From a virus, in IMG/VR virus record IMGVR_UViG_3300031575_000037, positions 1 to 34,405 of that record: 34,405 bases of DNA. One strand, written 5' to 3'. The translations under genes and the position numbers were made by a program. This document shows, piece by piece, positions 22,164 to 28,130 of the stretch. Numbering within the stretch: position 1 is the first letter of the stretch; each line of letters begins with the position of its first letter. The notes beneath the pieces are model-generated. The model saw only the letters and a list, made by a program, of their open reading frames with translations. It was not told the DNA's origin and made no database searches.

Positions 22164-22739
22164 ATGAAGAATTTATCGGGTATCAGGGCGACTGCGAGAC
22201 AATTTCTCCGCGACGAGTTTTCATCTAGCAATGATTATGAGTTCGCTGATGATGAACTGGATTTACATATTAACAAAGTCCTTGTAGAAATCTCTAACGT
22301 CAGTCCTTATGAAGTCAAGGAAACAATAGAAAGTGATGGCACAAGGGAGATAGACCTTAGCGAAATCACGGGCTTAATTGGGGACAAGGTTGTAAAGGTC
22401 GAATATCCCACAGGGAATTATCCGCCTAGCGAGTTGGAATTCAGTATTTTTGGGGATTCTCTAACACTTGAAAGCGAGCCGACTTCTGGGGAGGACATTT
22501 GTTTATATTGTCTTAAGGTTCACGAACTAACAGAATCTTCATCTACATTGAAACAAGGTGAAGAGGAAGTCTTAGTTGATGGTACTGTCGCTTTAGCTGC
22601 TCGTTCATGGCTAAACAGGATGCGGGCTCAGATAGTGCCAGCCAGTGCAAAGTGGTATCACGACTGGGCAAGTGAACACTACGCAATTTATCAGAAAGGA
22701 CTCGATTCAATCACTCCAGCGAAAGGCTGGAAATACTAA
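22164..22739 (+). CDS. head-tail adaptor/connector protein (191 aa)
   Basis: The protein starts with an amphipathic helix (IRATARQFLRDEF), then DDELDLHINKVLVEISNV, a pattern seen in phage head-tail adaptor (gp6-like/gp11-type) proteins. A beta middle follows (REIDLSEITGLIGDKVVKVE, LYCLKVHELTESS), and then a C-terminal helical part with AARSWLNRMRA and WYHDWASEHYAIYQKGL. This is the typical order alpha-beta-alpha of adaptors that bind below the portal. Its place after the head genes and before tail genes supports this. The start is ATG 22164 after AGGTGAG. Confidence 0.7.
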   Translation: MKNLSGIRATARQFLRDEFSSSNDYEFADDELDLHINKVLVEISNVSPYEVKETIESDGTREIDLSEITGLIGDKVVKVEYPTGNYPPSELEFSIFGDSLTLESEPTSGEDICLYCLKVHELTESSSTLKQGEEEVLVDGTVALAARSWLNRMRAQIVPASAKWYHDWASEHYAIYQKGLDSITPAKGWKY

Positions 22740-22752
22740 AAAGGAGGAAACT

Positions 22753-23301
22753 ATGAAAGAGATAAAGGTCAATCTACCGTCAAACCTGCGGTCAGGAGGG
22801 AAGTTCAAGGGTGTCTTTGAGGTAGAAGTCAGAGACAAGCAAGGCAACCTGCTATCAAGCAGCAGGGCTGAGAACATCGTTACTGATGAAGGCTTGAACG
22901 CATTTCTCAATATCATGCTCCACGCTGCCACGCAGATTACGACCTGGTATTGCGTAATGTTTGAGGATAACTTCACCCCTGATGGGGATGAGACATACGC
23001 AGTGCCAGGATACACTGAGTTCGCAGCCTATGATGAAGCTACCCGTCCTGAGTATGAGGAGGCTGAGTCAACCGAGGAGTCTATAACTAACTCAGCGAAC
23101 AAGGCAGTCTTTACAGCCAATGCCACCAAGACACTCTACGGAGCAGCCCTAGTGGGTGGTGGGTCTGACCCCACTGTTAAGTCTAACACCGCGGGCGGTG
23201 GCACTCTGCTCTGTGCTGGTAAGTTTGCTGCATCTCAGCCTGTGGTTGATGACAACGTGGTCAATCTCACTTATACCGTAACAGCAGCCGATGCTGGATA
23301 A
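22753..23301 (+). CDS. virion structural protein, tail/receptor-region type (182 aa)
   Basis: The start is ATG 22753 with AAAAGGAGG about 6 bases upstream; an open frame further upstream overlaps the adaptor and is not used. The protein has a beta-rich N-terminus (FKGVFEVEVRDKQGNLLSS), then IVTDEGLNAFLNIMLH, WYCVMFEDNFTP and a repeat-poor Gly/Ala-rich end. The 'NIVTDEGL-NAFLNIML' type segment recurs in short phage tail or baseplate proteins. It is a structural protein by context; the exact position in the virion is unknown. Confidence 0.6.
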   Translation: MKEIKVNLPSNLRSGGKFKGVFEVEVRDKQGNLLSSSRAENIVTDEGLNAFLNIMLHAATQITTWYCVMFEDNFTPDGDETYAVPGYTEFAAYDEATRPEYEEAESTEESITNSANKAVFTANATKTLYGAALVGGGSDPTVKSNTAGGGTLLCAGKFAASQPVVDDNVVNLTYTVTAADAG

Positions 23302-23321
23302 CCATTAGAGGGTCTTGCAGT

Positions 23322-23348
23322 GGTAGGTGAGTCTCTTGACTCCCTACC
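23322..23348 (+). other. stable hairpin without T tract
   Basis: GGTAGGTGAGTC (23322-23333) pairs with GACTCCCTACC (23338-23348), giving 11 bp with one bulged T and a TCTT loop. No T run follows, so it is not a standard terminator. It may be an mRNA processing or stabilising element between virion genes. Confidence 0.5.
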
Positions 23349-23367
23349 GTGCTATATGGAGGCGAAT

Positions 23368-23403
23368 ATGGCATTTCTAAAAGTAGCGAATCGGCAGGAA
23401 TAA
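23368..23403 (+). CDS. possible 11-codon minicistron
   Basis: ATGGAGGCG provides a Shine-Dalgarno (GGAGG) in front of ATG 23368, which encodes MAFLKVANRQE and stops before the next gene's own Shine-Dalgarno. Short, no family; perhaps only a leader that keeps ribosomes on the mRNA. Confidence 0.22.
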   Translation: MAFLKVANRQE

Positions 23404-23415
23404 AAAGGAGGAACT

Positions 23416-23715
23416 ATGGCAGCAATAGGAGATGTATTTTCAGCTTGTGGGGAACAGATAGCAAATGACGCTTACCAGACTATCCAGCCAGCAGCCAGCC
23501 ATGAGGCAGCAATTCATAACATCTACTTTGAGGACGACATTGAGATTGAGTGGTATGACGGCACGTATACGGTAGCCTTCGATGCCGTAACTGGTAAAGG
23601 CGTATATCCGTGTTATGGTTCTCATGTAACCAATTCAATCTATATCAGAGTCAAGAATGTTGGTGGGGAAGCCCACTCAATAGGCTTTGATGGAGTCTAT
23701 ACGAAGGTGGCATAA
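23416..23715 (+). CDS. small tail-region structural protein (99 aa)
   Basis: A predicted beta-rich protein (AAIHNIYFEDDIEIEWYDG, then SIYIRVKNVGGEAHSIGFDG). It looks like a single beta-sandwich domain of the sort used in phage tail or fibre complexes. A strong Shine-Dalgarno (AAAAGGAGG) precedes the ATG. It is followed 2 bases later by another structural gene. Function is from context only. Confidence 0.6.
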   Translation: MAAIGDVFSACGEQIANDAYQTIQPAASHEAAIHNIYFEDDIEIEWYDGTYTVAFDAVTGKGVYPCYGSHVTNSIYIRVKNVGGEAHSIGFDGVYTKVA

Positions 23716-23717
23716 AA

Positions 23718-24377
23718 ATGATTAAAAGTCCTTGGGTTTGGATACATGAGAAGCTAACTACAGGCGTTCATGGTGTAGGCACAGATACCATAAACGAGAT
23801 TTATGACATACTCTTGAAACGCAGATGGATTCAGATATGGTATGCAAACTTCTTAAAAACAGTAACAGGCACAGGTGCTGTTAACCAAGAAGGTGCCAGC
23901 ATAAAAGTTAGCACAGGAGCTACGAACGGCTCTACCGCTCTTGGATATTGTGCTGTTGCTGGTGGGGTTCCTCGTATAAATGATGAGCCTTGGTGGGCTT
24001 TTGAGATTAACCCCAGAGATATAGCTGATTGCAGGTTTACGGTAGCTTTTACTTGGAAAGCCGACCCATTAAGTGAGAGCAATCGTATAGCTGGTATTGA
24101 TATTCTTGATGGTGCTCTCCGTGCCATCTCAGGAGATGGGACAACCACCAGCATATTAGACTTGGCAACTTCGTTAGTAGCAACCCGTTATCTTATACAA
24201 CAGAGACTAACAGCCAGCGGGCTAGAAACTTGGGTAGATGGCGCAGCGAAAACGACCAAAACTACTAATCTTCCACCTGCCGCAGGCACTATAGTCACTT
24301 GGGCTATTCGGTCAGAAAATATGGCCGATGTGGACAAGGAAATCTGGGTCTATGCAAATACCGTCGTGATGAAATAA
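23718..24377 (+). CDS. tail-region structural protein, lectin-like beta fold (219 aa)
   Basis: An N-terminal helical part (SPWVWIHEKLTTG, then TINEIYDILLKRRWIQIWYA) is followed by a beta-rich domain with alternating polar and hydrophobic residues (WWAFEINPRDIADCRFTVAF, ETWVDGAAKTTKTTN and EIWVYANTVV). This resembles concanavalin/lectin-type jelly rolls used in adhesion, but no motif proves it. It is probably a virion surface or fibre component. It starts 2 bases after the previous stop and has only a weak ribosome-binding site, so coupling is likely. Confidence 0.55.
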   Translation: MIKSPWVWIHEKLTTGVHGVGTDTINEIYDILLKRRWIQIWYANFLKTVTGTGAVNQEGASIKVSTGATNGSTALGYCAVAGGVPRINDEPWWAFEINPRDIADCRFTVAFTWKADPLSESNRIAGIDILDGALRAISGDGTTTSILDLATSLVATRYLIQQRLTASGLETWVDGAAKTTKTTNLPPAAGTIVTWAIRSENMADVDKEIWVYANTVVMK

Positions 24378-24391
24378 TGGTAGGAGAAATT

Positions 24392-24445
24392 ATGCAAAAG
24401 ACAACCGATGATATGATAAAGGAATTATATCATGAAAGCTATTAA
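24392..24445 (+). CDS. possible minicistron 1 (17 aa)
   Basis: ATG 24392 after TAGGAG encodes MQKTTDDMIKELYHESY and stops at 24445, inside the next small frame. It is a polar, helix-prone peptide. Coupling with the 24432 peptide is suggested by the overlap. Confidence 0.3.
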   Translation: MQKTTDDMIKELYHESY

Positions 24446-24497
24446 ATACTTCTTAGCAGTTCTAATCTTGGTGCTGGCGTTGATATATATGCTGTAA
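24432..24497 (+). CDS. possible 21-residue single-TM mini membrane protein
   Basis: ATG 24432, with AAGGAA 7 bases upstream, encodes a peptide starting MKAIKYFLAVLILVLALIY. Two lysines precede an almost fully hydrophobic helix, so it would insert in the membrane as one transmembrane segment. It overlaps the previous minicistron. Similar tiny hydrophobic phage peptides can act as lysis or membrane-modifying factors, but this is inference. Confidence 0.4.
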   Translation: MKAIKYFLAVLILVLALIYML

Positions 24498-24548
24498 TAA
24501 ACAAGTGCATAGAACGTAATGCCCAGCTCAGGCTGAATAGGAGAACCA

Positions 24549-24584
24549 ATGCCCTATAGAATCCTGAAGGAAGATGGTGAATGA
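24549..24584 (+). CDS. possible coupled minicistron 3 (11 aa)
   Basis: ATG 24549 after TAGGAG encodes MPYRILKEDGE; its TGA overlaps the ATG of the large tail protein (ATGA at 24581-24584). The overlap would deliver ribosomes to the tail gene, which has no strong Shine-Dalgarno of its own. Confidence 0.35.
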   Translation: MPYRILKEDGE

Positions 24585-25939
24585 GACTTACAGAACACGG
24601 CAAAGCTAAGGTAAATGGGATTGATGAGTATGGCAGGACTATCGTTGGACGCATTACCGAGTTCGGTAGAATAGTTGGCATAGTAGCCCCCACAGCAGAA
24701 TACCTCGCAGCCTCTAATATAGGTCAAACTGTAGCCCGAACCAATGGGAAGATTTCAGAAGATGGCGGAGAGTCCTGTGAGGCTAGGTTCAGGTGGAGGA
24801 AGAAGGATTATCAAACCTTTTTCCCGATAGATCCCGTTGAAGTAACACCAGGGACTATCAACGAATGGACTGATGTAGATATCAGTGGTTATGTTCCCGT
24901 TGGAGCTACTGGTGCATTATTGCACTTGGTAAACAATCGGGTTAGTAGTGATGATATAGGATTGCGTAAGAAAGGTTCAGAGGACAATAGGTATCAGGAA
25001 TTAAGGCACAATGCTCATTGTTGGGCAGCCATTGGCATAGATAACAATAGAATTTTTGAAGCCTATATTGAGACTACATCTGAAGATTTCCAGATTTGGC
25101 TTGTTGGCTATACTACGGCTGGAGTTACATTTTTCACCAACGCTTATGACAAGTCTCTTTCAGATACGTTCCAGTGGAAAGATATTGATTGCCACACAGA
25201 AGCTCCTAATGCTATAGGCTTAATCTTTGAGGTTGTATCATCTGGCACTTACAGTTTTGGATTCAGGAAAAAGGGAAGTTCTGATAATAGGTATGAGGCA
25301 AATTTAGGGCATGATGCCTTTACTGTTATTATTGGTTGTGATGATTCTCAAGTTTGTCAAGGGTATATTGGAAGCACTGACCTTGATTTCTACTTGGTTG
25401 GCTACATAACGGCTGGAGCTGTTTTTAATACCAATGCTACTGACCTTAGCCTGGAAACTGTGGACAATTGGCTAGATTTGGCATCATTGCCCTCTAATGC
25501 TGTTATGGCCTTTATTGAGGTGTTTAATACTCCTCCTAGTGATAATAAATATGGTCTTAGAAAGAATGGTAGCTCAGAGGACATTTATTCAGATGGTATT
25601 TTTTACCCTTGGGCCTTTGTTGAGTGTGATAATGACAAAATTATAGAAGGCAAAATAGAGGATACAGGAATTGATTTTTTTCTTGTGGGGTATGCTTTAA
25701 CATGGACAGAAACAGAGTGGCAAAACACCCTAGAAACTGATGATGAATACTATGAGGATTTAGTCGATTTAGAGCCTGGAACAGAATACGAGTTCCAGAC
25801 GCAGGCTAAGAATAGTGCTGGCGAGGGCGAGTGGACTGCATCCGCATACTTTACGACCTTAATAGGTCAGCCTACTATGCGACGATGGGGAGGTTCTATC
25901 TTGCCTATAGGCGCACAAAGAATAGGAAAAGGATGGTGA
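24581..25939 (+). CDS. tail protein: FN3-type domain split by three tandem beta repeats (452 aa)
   Basis: Residues ~36-76 look like the first half of a fibronectin type III domain (SNIGQTVARTNGKI, then EDGGESCEARFRWRKK). Residues ~374-426 look like the second half (TWTETEWQNTLETDDEYYED, then LEPGTEYEFQTQAKNSAGEG and SAYFTT). Between them lie three ~90-residue repeats (96-187, 198-287, 296-373) sharing GLRKKGS-DNRY, an internal (C/G)-D-N/D strand, an EA/QG-YI segment and DF-LVGY. A short C-terminal tail (MRRWGGSILPIGAQRIGKGW) closes it. The repeat part uses many AT-rich codons. It is probably a carbohydrate- or receptor-binding tail fibre or appendage. Confidence 0.7.
   Translation: MRLTEHGKAKVNGIDEYGRTIVGRITEFGRIVGIVAPTAEYLAASNIGQTVARTNGKISEDGGESCEARFRWRKKDYQTFFPIDPVEVTPGTINEWTDVDISGYVPVGATGALLHLVNNRVSSDDIGLRKKGSEDNRYQELRHNAHCWAAIGIDNNRIFEAYIETTSEDFQIWLVGYTTAGVTFFTNAYDKSLSDTFQWKDIDCHTEAPNAIGLIFEVVSSGTYSFGFRKKGSSDNRYEANLGHDAFTVIIGCDDSQVCQGYIGSTDLDFYLVGYITAGAVFNTNATDLSLETVDNWLDLASLPSNAVMAFIEVFNTPPSDNKYGLRKNGSSEDIYSDGIFYPWAFVECDNDKIIEGKIEDTGIDFFLVGYALTWTETEWQNTLETDDEYYEDLVDLEPGTEYEFQTQAKNSAGEGEWTASAYFTTLIGQPTMRRWGGSILPIGAQRIGKGW
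24866..25699 (+). repeat. three tandem ~90-codon repeats in the tail protein
   Basis: Copies at 24866-25141, 25172-25441 and 25466-25699. Protein-level signatures shared by the copies are GLRKKGS/GFRKKGS/GLRKNGS, then DNRY or EDIY, then DF(Q/Y/F)-x-LVGY. The DNA copies have diverged, so the duplications are old. Confidence 0.75.
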
Positions 25940-25942
25940 TAT

Positions 25943-26284
25943 ATGAGTTCAAGTGACGCTAGACCGATACCGCATAAGGGAGTAGCTTACCGGGCGACGT
26001 TCCCTATCCTAGACGCTGATGGAGATTTAGTGACCGCAGCGGCGGACCTCGACTCCGAAATCAGCAAGGATGGTGGGACATTCGCCGATTGCGATAACGA
26101 GGCCACGGAGATAGCTACGTCTAGCGGTATGTATTATCTTGACCTCACGGCGACCGAGATGAATGCCGATACCGTAGCGATTATAGTAAAGACCTCAACG
26201 AGCGGAGCTAAGACGACCCCTATAGTCTTTTATCCGGAAGAGACGGGGGATATTAGAGCGAACCCTGACGCTCAGAAAGGATAG
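25943..26284 (+). CDS. Ig-like tail/baseplate protein (113 aa)
   Basis: A single beta-sandwich-type domain: AYRATFPILDADGDLVTAAA, then EISKDGGTFADC, MYYLDLTATEMNADTVAIIV and TTPIVFYP. The SKDGG-x-FA and YYLDLT-x-x-EMNAD motifs recur in the second domain of the protein at 26988, so the two are paralogous. The fold resembles BppU-N/Ig-like phage adsorption modules. It begins 3 bases after the preceding stop, with AAAAGGATGG upstream. Likely a baseplate or fibre component. Confidence 0.65.
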   Translation: MSSSDARPIPHKGVAYRATFPILDADGDLVTAAADLDSEISKDGGTFADCDNEATEIATSSGMYYLDLTATEMNADTVAIIVKTSTSGAKTTPIVFYPEETGDIRANPDAQKG

Positions 26285-26348
26285 GAGGCAAATATGATGA
26301 GATGTTGAAACAGAGAGCAACTAAAATCTAAAAAAGGAGGCAACAAAA

Positions 26349-26933
26349 ATGGCAGCAGGAATTTATAAAAATGGAGTAGCAATCATAGTAACCTATCAGG
26401 CGGTTAATAAGGCAACGGGCAAGACCGTCACAATGGATGTGTACGACGAGGCGCACGCACTGGACGAAGCTAAGTCCGTTGCGGAGATGACCGAGATAGC
26501 CGCCACAGGAAGATACTACGCTACCTTTACGCCAGATGCCGAGGGTGAGTGGATTGTTGTAATGAGGAACACTACCGACGGCAACGGCGATGCAGTCAAG
26601 GCTTTTGCCGTAGCCGGTCACGATGTGGACTCTATTGGTGATACCTTGGCCACGGTAGACGGCAAAGTTGATACAGTTGATACTGTCGTAGACGGCATTG
26701 TGACTGATGTAGCGGCTGTAGACGGTAAAATTGATACCCTAGATGGTGTCGCAGATGGTATCGTGACTGATGTGGCAGCTGTAGACGGGAAGATTGATAC
26801 TATAGATGGTGAGATTGAGACCATAGATACCGTCGTAGATGGAATCCAGACTGACCTTAGCAATGGAACTGATGGCCTGGGAGCGATAAAAGACGCTGTT
26901 GATGCTATAGCTTCGCCAGCGATGGTAGGGTAA
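26349..26933 (+). CDS. tail fibre stalk protein: Ig-like head and coiled-coil repeats (194 aa)
   Basis: The N-terminal ~90 residues are an Ig-like module (KATGKTVTMDVYDE, then ATGRYYATFTPDAEGEWIVV), similar to the first domain of the 26988 protein. Residues ~100-175 are heptad-type repeats (VDGIVTDVAAVDGKIDT, in units of 21 residues) that should form a trimeric coiled-coil stalk. Such stalks are common in phage tail fibres. Strong Shine-Dalgarno AAAAAGGAGG. It is followed by a perfect 10-bp hairpin. Confidence 0.7.
   Translation: MAAGIYKNGVAIIVTYQAVNKATGKTVTMDVYDEAHALDEAKSVAEMTEIAATGRYYATFTPDAEGEWIVVMRNTTDGNGDAVKAFAVAGHDVDSIGDTLATVDGKVDTVDTVVDGIVTDVAAVDGKIDTLDGVADGIVTDVAAVDGKIDTIDGEIETIDTVVDGIQTDLSNGTDGLGAIKDAVDAIASPAMVG
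26685..26810 (+). repeat. two tandem 63-bp repeats encoding the coiled-coil stalk
   Basis: Unit 1 is 26685-26747 and unit 2 is 26748-26810, each encoding a 21-residue block V-V/A-DGIVTDVAAVDGKIDT. Partial copies lie on both sides (for example ATVDGKVDTVDT before and VVDGIQTDLS after). The unit length of three heptads keeps the coiled-coil register, so copy number could vary without loss of structure. Confidence 0.8.
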
Positions 26934-26943
26934 CAGAAGGATT

Positions 26944-26970
26944 CAGAGAGGAGTCTTTAGCTCCTCTCTG
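26944..26970 (+). other. perfect 10-bp hairpin without T tract
   Basis: CAGAGAGGAG (26944-26953) pairs with CTCCTCTCTG (26961-26970) around a 7-base loop. Its right arm is not followed by Ts, so a processing, stability or translation-control role is more likely than termination. It lies before the Shine-Dalgarno of the next tail gene. Confidence 0.55.
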
Positions 26971-26987
26971 GGTCTTGAAGGATAAAA

Positions 26988-27563
26988 ATGGCAGAGCTTT
27001 ATACTACGGGTATTAATAGGATAATCTACAGAGCTGAGGCATTTGGCACTGGAAAGACGGTTACTGGATATCTATGGAGTCCGACGAATGTTAAGAGTGA
27101 CCTCCAGACCTTCACTGAGATTGAACTGGGATTATATTATCTTGACTTCAACTTCACTGTTGCTGGGACTTGGACAGGCTTATTCTTCGAGAATGATGTA
27201 TCTAAGGCCAGTGGAGTATTTAGGGTCAAGGAATTGGCCTTGGAAGCCACGCTAGATGCAGTCAAGGCCAAAACTGACTTGTTACCGTCTGGTATATCCA
27301 AGAACGTCGCCCTAAATAACTTTGAGTTCTTAATGGTATTGTCATCTGACCATATCACTCCAGCGACAGGCAAGACGATTACCTCGCAGGTCTCGAAGGA
27401 TGGTGGGGCATTCGCCAATACCGAGAACTCAGTCAGCGAGGTCGGTTCAGGCGTCTATAAGATAAACATTACACAGGCAGAGATGAACGCTGACGTTCTT
27501 GTTTTAAAGTTTTCTGAGGCAACTTGCGATCAAAGAACCATAACCATAATTACTTCGACTTAG
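26988..27563 (+). CDS. two-domain Ig-like tail protein (191 aa)
   Basis: Domain 1 (~10-85: INRIIYRAEAFGTGKTVTG, then ELGLYYLDFNFTVAGTWTGL) resembles the head of the 26349 protein. Domain 2 (~105-191: FEFLMVLSSDHITPATGK, then SKDGGAFANT, YKINITQAEMNADVLVLKF) resembles the protein at 25943. A short helical linker (LEATLDAVKAKTDLL) joins them. The gene therefore combines the two modules found separately upstream. AAGGAT lies just before the ATG. Probably a baseplate/fibre component. Confidence 0.65.
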   Translation: MAELYTTGINRIIYRAEAFGTGKTVTGYLWSPTNVKSDLQTFTEIELGLYYLDFNFTVAGTWTGLFFENDVSKASGVFRVKELALEATLDAVKAKTDLLPSGISKNVALNNFEFLMVLSSDHITPATGKTITSQVSKDGGAFANTENSVSEVGSGVYKINITQAEMNADVLVLKFSEATCDQRTITIITST

Positions 27564-27574
27564 AGGAATGAGTA

Positions 27575-27799
27575 ATGATTATAGATTGGCAAGTCTATCC
27601 GTGGCACGGTGCACAGAGTTTGACTCTAGGTTGCATATTTAATTGGCTAAGTAGTGGCGAGTTTGGAGGAAGGATACTCTCTATCAAGGTTATTACAGCA
27701 CAATATAGAAGCATAAGCACTGTTACTGCGCAGAATCGAAATATAGATGTAGTTACCACGCAGAAAAGAAAAATCCGAACCCTTACCACGGGAGGTTAA
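27575..27799 (+). CDS. small repeat protein in tail operon (74 aa)
   Basis: After a hydrophobic/aromatic N-terminal half (MIIDWQVYPWHGAQSLTLGC), residues 39-74 are tandem 10-residue repeats: VITAQYRSIS, TVTAQNRNID, VVTTQKRKIR and a final TLTT. The (V/I)TAQ-x-R pattern suggests short beta strands or a beta-helix rung. No family known. It lies between two Ig-like genes and is probably a fibre accessory. A weak GAGGAA lies upstream. Confidence 0.55.
   Translation: MIIDWQVYPWHGAQSLTLGCIFNWLSSGEFGGRILSIKVITAQYRSISTVTAQNRNIDVVTTQKRKIRTLTTGG
27689..27796 (+). repeat. 30-bp tandem repeats (three and a partial)
   Basis: Units at 27689-27718, 27719-27748 and 27749-27778 plus a partial to 27796, each encoding ten residues of the type (V/T)-V/I-TAQ-x-R-x-I-x. 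The length (a multiple of three) keeps the frame. Confidence 0.7.
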
Positions 27800-27800
27800 T

Positions 27801-28130
27801 ATGGCTTTAGAAGGAATTGTTCAAGTAATAGTATTTCCCGACAAGGCTACAGTCTGGGTTCTAGCCCTTGTCTATGATGAGAATAAGGCACTTGTTGACC
27901 CAACGGCTGCCAAGGTCTCTATCATTAGTCCTGATGATGAGGTCATTGTTGACGAAGAGGCGATGACACAATATGAAAGCACAACTGGGATTTACGAGTA
28001 TTTTTATCACAAGGGAGAGACTGCTGACCCGATGGCTGAAGGGCAGTGGAGAGGCGAGATTCTTGTCATAGACGGCTCAGGGGCAGATGCAATCATATCG
28101 CCCCAGAGCTTTGCGTTTTCAGTAAAATGA
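27801..28130 (+). CDS. Ig-like tail/baseplate protein (109 aa)
   Basis: One beta-rich domain: KATVWVLALVYDENKALVDP, then KVSIISPDDEVIVDEEA, GIYEYFYHKGETADP and EGQWRGEILVID. The last parts match the G-x-YY-x-x-F...GEW pattern of the 26349 and 26988 proteins, so it is a further member of the Ig-like family here. GGGAGG lies before the ATG. Its stop overlaps the next ATG (ATGA), linking it to the 688-residue tail protein. Confidence 0.65.
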   Translation: MALEGIVQVIVFPDKATVWVLALVYDENKALVDPTAAKVSIISPDDEVIVDEEAMTQYESTTGIYEYFYHKGETADPMAEGQWRGEILVIDGSGADAIISPQSFAFSVK

